A stretch of DNA of 6,465 bases, taken from Hyphomicrobiaceae bacterium. GTDB lineage: Bacteria; Pseudomonadota; Alphaproteobacteria; Rhizobiales; HXMU1428-3. The notes under the pieces are model-generated. The model was not told the DNA's origin. It did no database searches and worked only from the letters and a program-made list of their open reading frames with translations. A program made the translations under genes and the position numbers. Position 1 is the stretch's first letter, and each line of letters begins with the position of its first letter. Positions 1 through 6,465 of the stretch are shown one piece after another. Where the stretch lies: positions 1 to 6,465 of the forward strand of contig JANQQH010000212.1 of NCBI GenBank assembly GCA_028285025.1, read 5' to 3'.

Positions 1-1696
1 GGGTGTTGTTTTTATGGCCTATGGGCGTTAGGAACGCGCAGCTTGCTGCCACGGCCACGGCCATTAAGAAGGGGTCCGCGCTGACATTTAACCTGGCAGC
101 CAAATCAACAGCAATGGGGGCGGCAATCACTGCTGTGGCGGTGTTGTTTAAAACGTCAGAAAGGGTCATGGTGACAACCATTAAAATGGTTAGCACAATC
201 CAAGGGGCAGCGCCTTGAGTGACATTGAGTATCCATTGAGCAATCAGGGCGGTGCCGCCTGAAGCCTCAAGGGCTGCGCCCACGGGAATGAGTGAGCCTA
301 GTAGGACTATTACCGGCCATTCCACGCTGTCATAGAGCTTTTTGACCGAAACAATATTGAACAGGACATAACCAATCGCGGTAAGCCCTAAGGCAAAGGG
401 CAAATAAAGAATGCCAAAACTGGCCAGTAAAATGGCAGCGGCAAACAGGGCGACGGCGAGTAAGGCTTTATCCCTCTTAATCACTTGCAATCCGCGTTCG
501 GCCAAGGGCAAACAGCCCAGCCAATTTGAAATTTCTGGCAAACGTTCTGTTGGGCCATAGAGCAGCAAAATATCCCCCGCTTCAATTTGGGTGCGTCGCA
601 CCCGTTCATGGATTTGCTGGCCTTGGCGGGAGATGCCCATGAGCGTAACGTTATGGCGATAAAGCAAGCGCAAGTTTAAAGCAGAGCGGCCTTCAATTCG
701 TGCCCCTTCAGGCACCACAACTTCTAAAAGACTTGTGTCTGCTGAGGCTAATGTGCCTTGATGTTTTTCAGAGCCAACAAACTCTACCCCGATCAGACCG
801 GAGAGTTCTTCAATGGTTTGTGGTTTGGCCTCAACCACCAAAATATCGCCTGCCTCAATCACCTGCCAAGCAACAATACCGGGCAATTTATTGCCGCGCC
901 GTATAACGCCGATGAACTGCACATCATTGGCTTTTTCAACAGCTTCGACCTCACGCAGGCGCTGGCCAATAAGCATACTATCTTCACTGACCCTGACCTC
1001 AGCGACATAATCATCTAACTCAAATAGTTCTTTGGCTTGGTTGCTTTGGCCGCGGGCGCCTGGGATTAACCGCCAACCGATTAGGGCTACAAACAAAACC
1101 CCGACAATGGCGCAAATGAGACCAACTGGGGCAAAGTCGAACATTTCATAAGGGAGACCTAAGGGCTTGTCAGGAAAACTTGACAATCCCTCTTTTACCT
1201 CTCCTCGATAACTGGCAATGATGATGTTTGGCGGTGTGCCAATAAGAGTGACGAGCCCGCCTAAAATAGAGGCAAAGGAAAGCGGCATTAATGTGAGCGC
1301 AGGGGAGCGTTTTGCTTTTTCAGCCGCTTGCAAGTCAACTGGCATGAGCAAGGCAAGAGCACCAACATTGTTCATCACCGCGGAAAGGGCAGCAGCTAAG
1401 CCGGCCATAATACCAATGTGAGCGGCAAGTTTGCGCCCGCTGTCAATCATCATGCGGGCAATCAGCTCAATTGCGCCAGAATTGGAAAGTCCTTTCGAGA
1501 CGATCAGCACCAAGGCAATGATGATAACGGCTGGGTGGCCAAAACCGGCAAAGGCGGTTTCTTGAGGAACAACGCCCAGAATAACAGCGGCTATGAGCGC
1601 TGAAAAGGCAACCAGATCATAACGAAAACGGCCCCAAATGAGCAGGGCAAACACCACGCCGAGCAAGCCAAATAGCATCATTTGGTCAGTTGTCAT
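1..1696 (-). CDS. SLC13-family permease with two RCK_C domains (3' end cut by window edge)
   Basis: A predicted inner-membrane anion or dicarboxylate transporter of the SLC13/DASS (YfbS-like) type; the substrate cannot be read from sequence. The 565 visible residues start MTTDQMM and have no stop before the edge. Two hydrophobic halves flank a soluble middle. The first half carries MNNVGA (N109-N110) and GTPPN (153-157). The middle has two RCK_C/TrkA_C-like repeats at about 226-298 and 319-388, each ending in a 'EAGDILxxx' strand. The second half starts near 405 and carries SDVLNN (513-518) and TPIGHKNNT (557-565), the family's second substrate-site loop. Family members run to about 590-610 residues, so only the last few dozen are missing. 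The start is supported by a G-rich Shine-Dalgarno stretch 9 nt upstream. It lies 84 bp downstream of secA on the same strand, so co-transcription is possible. Family assignment is firm; substrate and any link to secretion are unknown. Confidence 0.93.
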   Translation of the reverse strand, partial: MTTDQMMLFGLLGVVFALLIWGRFRYDLVAFSALIAAVILGVVPQETAFAGFGHPAVIIIALVLIVSKGLSNSGAIELIARMMIDSGRKLAAHIGIMAGLAAALSAVMNNVGALALLMPVDLQAAEKAKRSPALTLMPLSFASILGGLVTLIGTPPNIIIASYRGEVKEGLSSFPDKPLGLPYEMFDFAPVGLICAIVGVLFVALIGWRLIPGARGQSNQAKELFELDDYVAEVRVSEDSMLIGQRLREVEAVEKANDVQFIGVIRRGNKLPGIVAWQVIEAGDILVVEAKPQTIEELSGLIGVEFVGSEKHQGTLASADTSLLEVVVPEGARIEGRSALNLRLLYRHNVTLMGISRQGQQIHERVRRTQIEAGDILLLYGPTERLPEISNWLGCLPLAERGLQVIKRDKALLAVALFAAAILLASFGILYLPFALGLTAIGYVLFNIVSVKKLYDSVEWPVIVLLGSLIPVGAALEASGGTALIAQWILNVTQGAAPWIVLTILMVVTMTLSDVLNNTATAVIAAPIAVDLAARLNVSADPFLMAVAVAASCAFLTPIGHKNNT

Positions 1697-1703
1697 AAAG
1701 CTG

Positions 1704-1712
1704 TTCCCCCCC
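1704..1712 (-). promoter_or_regulatory. G7-tract ribosome binding site of the SLC13 permease
   Basis: On the minus strand a run of seven G followed by AA sits 9 nt before the ATG at 1696 and is the only Shine-Dalgarno-like stretch there, so it decides the start. A homopolymeric G tract as ribosome binding site is unusual compared with AGGAG-type sites. Confidence 0.6.
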
Positions 1713-1780
1713 GATAAGCTTGTATTTTCTGACTGGCTTCTTGCCCTTTTGTGGTTGGCAAGTTTGGTTTGGGCCAGGCT

Positions 1781-4513
1781 TTAATTTAGTTTCCCGTGGC
1801 AATGCTTATATTTTTTACCAGACCCACAAGGGCATAGAGCATTACGAGGTACTTTGCCCCAGGTGGAAGGGTCATAGGGGTCAATTTGGCTGGCTGCTTT
1901 GCGCGTGATAACTTGCGTGCCTGCGCCTTCTATATCCTCTGGATGAAATTCATCTTCCCCAGTTGATAAATTCACATGATGGGCTTCCATTTCGGGTAAT
2001 TCAGCATCATCCAAAGAGGGGAGACCTTCATCCATAGACAGTTCAACATGAGCCAGTTGACCAGAGACCGCTTCGCGCAACTCTGCCAGCATCGATTCAA
2101 ACAGGGTAAAGCTTTCTGTTTGGTATTCATTTAACGGATCGCGTTGGCCATAGCCGCGCAGGCCGACAACTTGGCGCAGGTGTTCCAATGTTACCAGGTG
2201 GTCGCGCCAGAGATGATCTAAGGTTTGCAATAGAACAGACTTTTCAACCTGGCGCATAATGTCGGGGCCAAATTCAGCCGCCTTTTTGGCAGCAGCAACA
2301 TTGCTGGCCTCTATTAAACGCTCTAGGATTTCTTCGTTGGCGATGCCTTCTTCATCTGCCCAGTCTTGCAGCGGCGGGGTGATGTTGAAGACCTTCTCGA
2401 CTTCTTCTGCTAACCCTTTAATATCCCATTGTTCGGCATAAGCGTTTTCAGGAATGTGGCGGGCGACCAGCTCATCAATCATTTGATGGCGCAAATCAAC
2501 AACTGTTTCAGAAACTTCTTCATCACGCATTAGGTCAATTCGTTGGTCAAAAATAACCTTGCGTTGTTCGTTCATGACATTGTCAAATTTGAGCAAGTTT
2601 TTGCGAATGTCATAGTTGTGGGCTTCAACTTTTTTCTGTGCTTTTTCCAGCGCCTTGTTGATCCAGGGGTGGATGATTGCTTCGCCTTCCTCAAGGCCAA
2701 GTTTTTGTAACACACCGTCCATGCGGTCAGAGCCGAAAATGCGCATTAAATCATCTTCGAGTGACAAGAAGAATTTAGAGGCACCTGGGTCACCTTGGCG
2801 GCCAGAGCGACCCCGCAATTGGTTGTCGATGCGACGGCTTTCATGGCGCTCTGTACCGATCACATAAAGCCCGCCGGCATCAAGTGCTTGATGTTTTTTT
2901 GTTTCGATGTCGGCAGTTATTTCAGCAATTTTCTTGTCGCGCTTTTTCCCCTCGCCCAGCTCGTCAGCTTCGTTCTCAATGCGCATTTCTAAATTGCCAC
3001 CCAATTGAATGTCTGTGCCGCGACCGGCCATATTGGTGGCAATGGTGATTGCACCAGGGCAACCAGCATCAGCAATAATCATGGCTTCTTTTTCGTGATG
3101 GCGCGCGTTAAGTACTTGATGTTTAATCTTTTCTTTCTTCAATAAGTCAGAGAGCAATTCAGACTTTTCAATTGAGGTGGTGCCAACCAACACTGGTTGG
3201 CCACGATCTTGGCAGTCTCTAATCAATTGAATGATGGCTTTGTATTTCTCTTGTGCGGTGCGATAGACCTCATCATCTTCATCTTTACGCGCAACAGGCT
3301 TGTTGGTGGGCACATCAACCACATCAAGCCCATAAATGTCCATGAACTCTTCAGCTTCAGTGGCCGCTGTTCCTGTCATGCCGGCAAGTTTGTTATATAG
3401 GCGGAAATAGTTTTGGAACGTGACTGAGGCGAGTGTTTGGTTTTCAGGTTGAATGTCTGCGCCTTCTTTGGCTTCTAGTGCTTGGTGCAGACCATCAGAA
3501 AAACGTCGGCCATCCATCATTCGGCCTGTGAATTCATCAATGATGATCACTTGCTTGTTTTTGACAATATAATCTTTGTCTTTCATAAACAGCTTATGAG
3601 CCCGCAGGGCATTGTTGAGGTGATGAACAAGGGTAACGTTTTCTACGTCATAAAGCCCACCTTCTTTTAAGATCCCTAGCTCACGCAATTTTTCTTCTGC
3701 TCGCTCATTGCCTTCATCTGTTAACGAGACGGCCTTGGCTTTTTCGTCAATCTCATAATCTGCTTCCACAAAATCGGGCACGATCTGGTCAATGGAGGTG
3801 TATAGGTCTGAGCGGTCTTCAACGGGGCCTGAAATGATAAGAGGGGTTCGTGCTTCATCGATTAGGATGCTGTCAACCTCGTCTACGATGGCAAAATAAT
3901 GGCCACGCTGAACCATCTCGCCTAAATCATACTTCATATTGTCGCGCAGATAATCAAAGCCAAATTCATTATTGGTGCCATAGGTGACATCTGAAGCATA
4001 AGCATCGCGGCGGGCTTCGTCATCCATGTCATTTACAATGGTGCCAACGGTGAGGCCTAAAAAGGTATAAACTTTGCCCATCCACTCTGCGTCGCGCTGG
4101 GCCAAATAATCATTTACGGTGACCACATGTACACCGCGTCCGGCCAAAGCGTTGAGGTAAACGGCCAATGTGGCCACCAAAGTTTTACCCTCACCGGTGC
4201 GCATTTCAGAGATTTTACCATCATGCAAAACCATGCCGCCGATGAGCTGGACATCATAATGACGCTGGCCCAGGGTGCGTTTTGCGGCTTCTCTGACAGT
4301 GGCAAAGGCTGGAACCAGCAGATCATCGAGGCTTTTGCCATCAATTACTTCTTGACGGAACTGAGCGGTTCTTTCACGCAGCTCATCATCAGACAGGGCT
4401 TGTAGTTCTGGTTCTAGCGCATTGATTTGTTCAATGCGGGCAGAATATGTCTTGATTTGACGTTCATTTGAAGTGCCAAATAGCTTTGCACCCAGTGCGG
4501 CAAACGATACCAT
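1781..4513 (-). CDS. secA: Protein translocase subunit SecA, full length with C-terminal zinc finger
   Basis: The ATPase motor that pushes unfolded preproteins through SecYEG across the inner membrane. All 910 residues are present, the usual alphaproteobacterial length. In order: N-terminal SecY/lipid-contact region; nucleotide-binding fold 1 with Walker A MRTGEGKT (104-111, K110) and Walker B/DEAD-type DEVD (211-214); preprotein cross-linking region from about 230; second fold with NMAGRGTDI (494-502) and [13 protein letters not shown] (565-577, arginine finger region); helical scaffold and two-helix finger around 750-800 (DHLWRDHL, 766-773); an acidic linker (about 825-865); and a C-terminal SecB/lipid-binding zinc finger C894-x-C896-x8-C905-H906. 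No key residue is missing. The ATG gives the canonical start; the only upstream Shine-Dalgarno-like match is a weak AGG (in GGTTAGGC) about 12 nt away, separated from it by a run of A. Transcribed divergently from the isomerase gene. Essential in bacteria. Confidence 0.99.
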   Translation of the reverse strand: MVSFAALGAKLFGTSNERQIKTYSARIEQINALEPELQALSDDELRERTAQFRQEVIDGKSLDDLLVPAFATVREAAKRTLGQRHYDVQLIGGMVLHDGKISEMRTGEGKTLVATLAVYLNALAGRGVHVVTVNDYLAQRDAEWMGKVYTFLGLTVGTIVNDMDDEARRDAYASDVTYGTNNEFGFDYLRDNMKYDLGEMVQRGHYFAIVDEVDSILIDEARTPLIISGPVEDRSDLYTSIDQIVPDFVEADYEIDEKAKAVSLTDEGNERAEEKLRELGILKEGGLYDVENVTLVHHLNNALRAHKLFMKDKDYIVKNKQVIIIDEFTGRMMDGRRFSDGLHQALEAKEGADIQPENQTLASVTFQNYFRLYNKLAGMTGTAATEAEEFMDIYGLDVVDVPTNKPVARKDEDDEVYRTAQEKYKAIIQLIRDCQDRGQPVLVGTTSIEKSELLSDLLKKEKIKHQVLNARHHEKEAMIIADAGCPGAITIATNMAGRGTDIQLGGNLEMRIENEADELGEGKKRDKKIAEITADIETKKHQALDAGGLYVIGTERHESRRIDNQLRGRSGRQGDPGASKFFLSLEDDLMRIFGSDRMDGVLQKLGLEEGEAIIHPWINKALEKAQKKVEAHNYDIRKNLLKFDNVMNEQRKVIFDQRIDLMRDEEVSETVVDLRHQMIDELVARHIPENAYAEQWDIKGLAEEVEKVFNITPPLQDWADEEGIANEEILERLIEASNVAAAKKAAEFGPDIMRQVEKSVLLQTLDHLWRDHLVTLEHLRQVVGLRGYGQRDPLNEYQTESFTLFESMLAELREAVSGQLAHVELSMDEGLPSLDDAELPEMEAHHVNLSTGEDEFHPEDIEGAGTQVITRKAASQIDPYDPSTWGKVPRNALCPCGSGKKYKHCHGKLN

Positions 4514-4586
4514 GTTTTTTTCAGCCTAACCTGACGAATTAATTTGTTTCATGCTCACATTATTTAAGGTTACAAATCTGTAAGCC

Positions 4587-4615
4587 GACAAAAAATTATT
4601 TACCTTATAGCGTTT
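4587..4615 (-). repeat. Diverged inverted repeat, copy 1 (around secA -10)
   Basis: Read on the minus strand this 29-nt stretch (begins AAACGCTATAAGG, ends TTTTGTC) aligns with 4845-4875 on the plus strand with 27 identical bases, one mismatch and four single-base gaps. It includes the putative secA -10 TATAAG. The two copies face each other's backs across the intergenic region. Confidence 0.4.
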
Positions 4616-4633
4616 CTATTTTTACAGGACCAA
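4604..4633 (-). promoter_or_regulatory. Putative secA promoter
   Basis: On the minus strand TTGGTC (4628-4633) and TATAAG (4604-4609) are separated by 18 nt, a plausible sigma-70-type -35/-10 pair. An A-tract lies about 15-20 nt further upstream (4648-4654, seven A on the minus strand), as in UP elements. The leader to the secA ATG would be about 85 nt. The -35 match is only partial, so this is a candidate, not a firm call. Confidence 0.4.
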
Positions 4634-4681
4634 AGTAACGCTAAAAGTTTTTTTCTTCAGCATTTCATTTTTTGGCTCTCT

Positions 4682-4741
4682 AGCATGCCCCCCAGCAACC
4701 GCGCTATACCAAAACCGGCGACCACTTTTGGGTGAAATGCT
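4682..4741. repeat. Short intergenic palindromic repeat of Hyphomicrobiales type
   Basis: Seen directly: outer arms AGCAT (4682-4686) and ATGCT (4737-4741), inner arms CCAAAA (4709-4714) and TTTTGG (4726-4731). On the minus strand the core reads GAGCAT, then CCAAAAGTGG, three bases, then CCGGTTTTGG. From memory, Hyphomicrobiales genomes carry many intergenic copies of a palindrome with GAGCATGAT, GAAAAGTGG, a few bases, ACCGGTTTTC and ATCATGCTC in that order, and this is a recognisable diverged copy with an enlarged far arm. I cannot attach an agreed family name with certainty. It lies between divergent genes, is non-coding, and is more GC-rich than the flanks. Confidence 0.55.
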
Positions 4742-4844
4742 CTAAAAATGACTTAATTTGCACCATAGGCGCCAAATTTTAAGATGTCACCGGCTCTAAT
4801 GGGCAAATCAGTTAGAATGATTAACACCAATTTATGACCAATTC

Positions 4845-4875
4845 AAACCGCTATAAAGGGTAAAAATCTTTTGTC
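4845..4875 (+). repeat. Diverged inverted repeat, copy 2 (possible second promoter)
   Basis: Begins AAACCGCTATAAAGGG and ends TTTTGTC; partner of the minus-strand stretch at 4587-4615. It contains TATAAA (4852-4857), which in the partner corresponds to the putative secA -10. No good -35 precedes it (the bases 16-17 nt upstream are only AT-rich), so whether it is an active plus-strand promoter for the isomerase is open. Confidence 0.35.
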
Positions 4876-5079
4876 ATTTAAAAGTTTAAGTTTGATCTTA
4901 AAAGGACAGATAGAAAGGCAAGTGACGATTGTCAATGTGTGTTTGGATTTTAACGCTTTTGATAGCGAAAAAGTGAAAATTCAAGGCACAGATTTATATT
5001 TGTAGCTGTAAAACTTGCTTCAGAGGCTAAATTATCCTATTGAGAACACAAATAATATATATTTTTTGCTGAGATATGA

Positions 5080-5094
5080 TTAAGTGTCGTTTAA
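5080..5094 (+). promoter_or_regulatory. CtrA-type motif TTAA-N7-TTAA
   Basis: TTAA (5080-5083), seven bases, TTAA (5091-5094): an exact match to the consensus of the alphaproteobacterial cell-cycle regulator CtrA. It ends 43 nt before the isomerase start and abuts TATGAT (5075-5080), a -10-like hexamer. With AT around two thirds, one such match in about 600 bp is expected by chance at somewhat under one in ten, so this is suggestive only. Confidence 0.35.
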
Positions 5095-5124
5095 AGGTAA
5101 AAAAAATCAACCTCAATAAGAATC

Positions 5125-5130
5125 AAGGAA
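5125..5130 (+). promoter_or_regulatory. Ribosome binding site deciding the GTG start of the isomerase
   Basis: AAGGAA lies 7 nt before the GTG at 5138, good spacing. The GTG at 5131 is in another frame. The residues after the chosen GTG form a clean signal peptide, which confirms the start. Confidence 0.75.
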
Positions 5131-5137
5131 GTGAATA

Positions 5138-5974
5138 GTGAAACATTTAAACAAAAGTGTGCTGCTGGCTCTGATTGTGCTGTTTGCCACAAGCGCGCCG
5201 CTCAAAGCTGAAAAAAAAGTTGTAGCCACAGTTGATGGGCAGGAAATTACTGAAAAAGATATGGTTCGTGCTGAAACAGAAATGTTTAATCAGTTGGTGA
5301 ATGTTCCTAAAAAAGCACGTCGGAAAGTTTTGGTTGAATATTTAATTGAAACACAAATTTTAGCTAAAGCGGCGCAAGATTCCAAAGTTGGTGAAACAGA
5401 TGACTTTAAAAACAGCAAAGATTACTATCATCGCCGTGCCTTAAGAGATATTTATTTTAATCAGCAAGTGTTTAAAGCAGTTTCTGATAAAGATGCGCAA
5501 AATACATATGACGAAGCTAGTAAAGAAGAAGAAGCGCGTGTTCGCCATATTTTGGTTAAAGATGAAAAGCTTGCGAAAGAAATTCATGAAAAAGTGACCA
5601 AAGGTGGAGACTTTAAAGCGTTGGCCAAAGAACATTCAATTGATCCTAGCTCAAAAGACAAGGGCGGTGATCTTGGCTTTCTTTTAAAAGCACAAGTTGT
5701 GCCTCAATTTGGCACGGTTGCATTTGGCCTGTCTAAAAAGGGTGAAATCGCTGAAAAACCGGTTCAAAGCCAATTTGGGTGGCATATCATTCAACTGGAA
5801 GAAAAGCGCCCTCGCACACTGCCACCGTTTAATGATGTGAAAGATCGTATTAAAGAAGTGCTGTGGCAGAAAAAAGCGCAAGAACTGATAGAGAAACTGC
5901 GTAAAACAGCCAAAGTTGAATTTGTTGATAAAGAACTTGCCAAGCCATTGCCAGATCCACGTGGTAGTAATTAA
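5138..5974 (+). CDS. Secreted parvulin-type peptidyl-prolyl cis-trans isomerase (SurA/PpiC-like)
   Basis: Predicted to catalyse cis-trans isomerisation of X-Pro bonds in, and chaperone, newly exported proteins in the periplasm. Of 278 residues, 1-24 form a signal peptide: K2, H3, K6, a hydrophobic stretch about 8-20, likely cleavage after PLKA (24). No lipobox cysteine is present. Residues about 27-125 are a helical SurA-N-like chaperone part starting VVATVDGQEIT. The rotamase domain (PF00639 type) spans about 133-224: ARVRHILV with H137, GGDLGFL (177-183; D178 at the position that is Cys in Pin1 and Asp in many PpiC proteins), and FGWHIIQL with H216. The tail (about 230-278) is charged, lysine-rich and helical. 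Codon use is visibly more A-rich than in secA. Starts with GTG. Divergent from secA, an arrangement I recall from Hyphomicrobiales; followed by a strong terminator, so apparently monocistronic. Family firm; exact orthology (SurA, PpiC, PrsA-like) not decided. Confidence 0.95.
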   Translation: MKHLNKSVLLALIVLFATSAPLKAEKKVVATVDGQEITEKDMVRAETEMFNQLVNVPKKARRKVLVEYLIETQILAKAAQDSKVGETDDFKNSKDYYHRRALRDIYFNQQVFKAVSDKDAQNTYDEASKEEEARVRHILVKDEKLAKEIHEKVTKGGDFKALAKEHSIDPSSKDKGGDLGFLLKAQVVPQFGTVAFGLSKKGEIAEKPVQSQFGWHIIQLEEKRPRTLPPFNDVKDRIKEVLWQKKAQELIEKLRKTAKVEFVDKELAKPLPDPRGSN

Positions 5975-6010
5975 GAGCTGAGAGCAGGGATTTTAATTTT
6001 AAAAAGTTTT

Positions 6011-6042
6011 ATCGCCGCCAAAATTTGGCGGCGATTTTTTTT
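6011..6042 (+). terminator. Rho-independent terminator after the isomerase gene
   Basis: ATCGCCGCC (6011-6019) pairs perfectly with GGCGGCGAT (6027-6035); the loop AAAATTT can add up to three A:T pairs. The right arm runs into eight T (6035-6042). It begins 36 nt after the isomerase stop. On the minus strand the same stem is followed, a few bases on, by a run of five T (complement of the A-run at 6001-6005), so it may also serve, less well, as terminator for the convergent FemAB-like gene. Confidence 0.93.
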
Positions 6043-6070
6043 ATGACGAGATTTGGCGCGTGCGTTGTTG

Positions 6071-6465
6071 CTATTCATTGCAGGATGGATTGTCTGTTTT
6101 TTTGAAGGGTAGGTGGTCGTGCAAGACATTATTGCGCAGATCAACACAAGAGCCTTCTTCTTCAAGAAATTGAGCGACCGCTGTTTTTAGTCCTGGGTGA
6201 GAAATGTAATGAGCTGAATAGGTTTCGCATGGGGCATAGCCGCGGAGTAATTTATGCTCGCCTTGTGCGCCAGCTTCAACGCGGGTCAGGCTATGGGCAA
6301 GGGCATAGTCGATGGCTTGATAGTAACATATCTCAAAATGCAAGAAGGGGTGATAATGCAAAGCCCCCCAATAGCGCCCATAAAGGGTGTCGCCTCCTTT
6401 AAAATTCAGGGCGCCTGCAATAGGTGCACCGTCTTGATAGGCAAAGATGAAGATCACATGCTGTT
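6071..6465 (-). CDS. FemAB-like/GNAT-fold protein (DUF482, COG3146 type), C-terminal part only
   Basis: The visible 130 residues are the C-terminal third of a protein family of roughly 380-400 residues, annotated as peptidogalycan biosynthesis protein or GNAT-family N-acetyltransferase (PF04339, FemAB_like). Recognisable family motifs, in order: PIAGALN, DTLYGRYWGA, HFEICYYQAIDYA and EAGAQGEHKLLRGY, then a tail ending in HLPFKKTDNPSCNE. The reading frame stays open to the window edge (…QH before VIFIFAYQDG), so the in-frame GTG at 6457 is an internal valine, not a start. Biochemical role in the family is not well established; the fold suggests acyl or aminoacyl transfer. Convergent with the isomerase gene and separated from its stop by 96 bp containing a shared stem-loop, so no operon relation is implied. 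Confidence 0.9.
   Translation of the reverse strand, partial: QHVIFIFAYQDGAPIAGALNFKGGDTLYGRYWGALHYHPFLHFEICYYQAIDYALAHSLTRVEAGAQGEHKLLRGYAPCETYSAHYISHPGLKTAVAQFLEEEGSCVDLRNNVLHDHLPFKKTDNPSCNE

Larger units (their letters stand above)
4514..5137. other. Divergent secA / isomerase intergenic region, no gene found
   Basis: This 624-bp AT-rich gap must hold the promoters of both flanking genes. It contains a putative secA promoter near its left side, a short palindromic repeat in the middle (more GC-rich than its surroundings), a diverged inverted copy of the secA -10 surroundings at 4845-4875, and a TTAA-N7-TTAA motif close to the isomerase start. For the isomerase promoter no clear winner exists: TATGAT at 5075-5080 lacks a -35, TTGCTT (5015-5020) with 17 nt to TATTGA (5038-5043) is weak, and TATAAA at 4852-4857 would give a leader of roughly 275 nt. 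The open frames here are short (44 residues at most among those examined), with poor ribosome binding sites; I do not call them genes. Confidence 0.7.

Noticed and set aside
758..1018. Plus-strand open frames at 3-218, 700-906, 758-1018, 813-1010, 1218-1421 and 1418-1603
   Set aside because: They are antisense shadows of the SLC13 permease, whose minus-strand frame is open without a stop from 1696 to the left edge and has clear family motifs.
1740..1762. CTTGCC/GGCAAG dyad between secA and the permease, a possible terminator
   Set aside because: Six base pairs with an 11-nt loop and no T-run after it on the minus strand; it would not terminate efficiently.
4127..4405. Plus-strand open frame of 92 codons opposite secA, and similar frames at 2259-2441, 2616-2867, 3197-3400 and 3482-3670
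   Set aside because: All lie antisense to the secA coding sequence, with no recognisable domains; they are shadows of a well-conserved gene.
4608..4654. Stem TAGCGTT/AACGCTA followed by a T-run, resembling a plus-strand terminator
   Set aside because: The loop would be 22 nt, the stem is only 7 bp, and no plus-strand gene lies upstream for it to terminate. The T-run reads better as an A-tract upstream of the secA promoter.
4685..4735. Sixteen-residue ATG frame (MPPSNRAIPK…) on the plus strand
   Set aside because: It lies inside the palindromic repeat, has no ribosome binding site and is too short to distinguish from chance.
4871..5005. Open frame of 44 codons on the plus strand (TTG start, or GTG at 4922 giving 27 residues) in the intergenic region
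   Set aside because: Rare start codon, the AAAGGG at 4855-4860 is 10 nt away and the GAAAGG before the GTG is only 3 nt away; the length is compatible with chance and no family is recognisable. Ribosome profiling or conservation would be needed to revive it.
5441..5881. Minus-strand open frames at 5441-5635 and 5684-5881
   Set aside because: Phe/Asn-rich frames antisense to the AAA- and GAA-rich isomerase gene; a composition artefact.
6071..6457. Treating the minus-strand frame from the GTG at 6457 as a complete 128-residue protein
   Set aside because: The frame continues open to the window edge and the visible part matches only the C-terminal third of its family, so the GTG is internal.

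Overview
The window looks like a piece of an alphaproteobacterial chromosome, moderately AT-rich. The SecA is a full-length alphaproteobacterial-type protein with the C-terminal zinc finger. The partial gene at the right edge belongs to the FemAB-like/GNAT family common in Proteobacteria. The long intergenic region carries a short palindromic repeat whose core resembles the small intergenic repeats scattered through Hyphomicrobiales (Rhizobiales) genomes. A member or relative of that order is my best guess; the genus cannot be read from the sequence.

Layout from left to right: (1) an SLC13-type permease with two RCK_C (TrkA_C) domains on the minus strand, cut at the left edge near its C-terminus and absent from any list of closed ORFs because its stop lies outside; (2) secA, complete, minus strand, 84 bp upstream of the permease and probably able to read into it; (3) a 624-bp AT-rich intergenic region separating two divergent genes; (4) a secreted parvulin-type peptidyl-prolyl isomerase on the plus strand; (5) a strong stem-loop terminator between convergent genes; (6) the C-terminal third of a FemAB-like/GNAT protein on the minus strand, cut at the right edge.

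Functionally, secA and the divergent isomerase form a sensible pair: SecA drives proteins through SecYEG, and the isomerase, itself carrying a signal peptide, would help fold them in the periplasm. The permease and the FemAB-like gene have no evident link to export.

The coding genes are ordinary. The part worth a second look is the secA/isomerase intergenic region, which holds a putative secA promoter flanked by 7-bp inverted arms, a diverged inverted copy of the sequence around that -10 about 230 bp away, the intergenic repeat between the two copies, and a perfect TTAA-N7-TTAA (CtrA-type) motif just upstream of the isomerase. I saw no convincing undescribed multi-gene system, CRISPR array, transposon or RNA gene.
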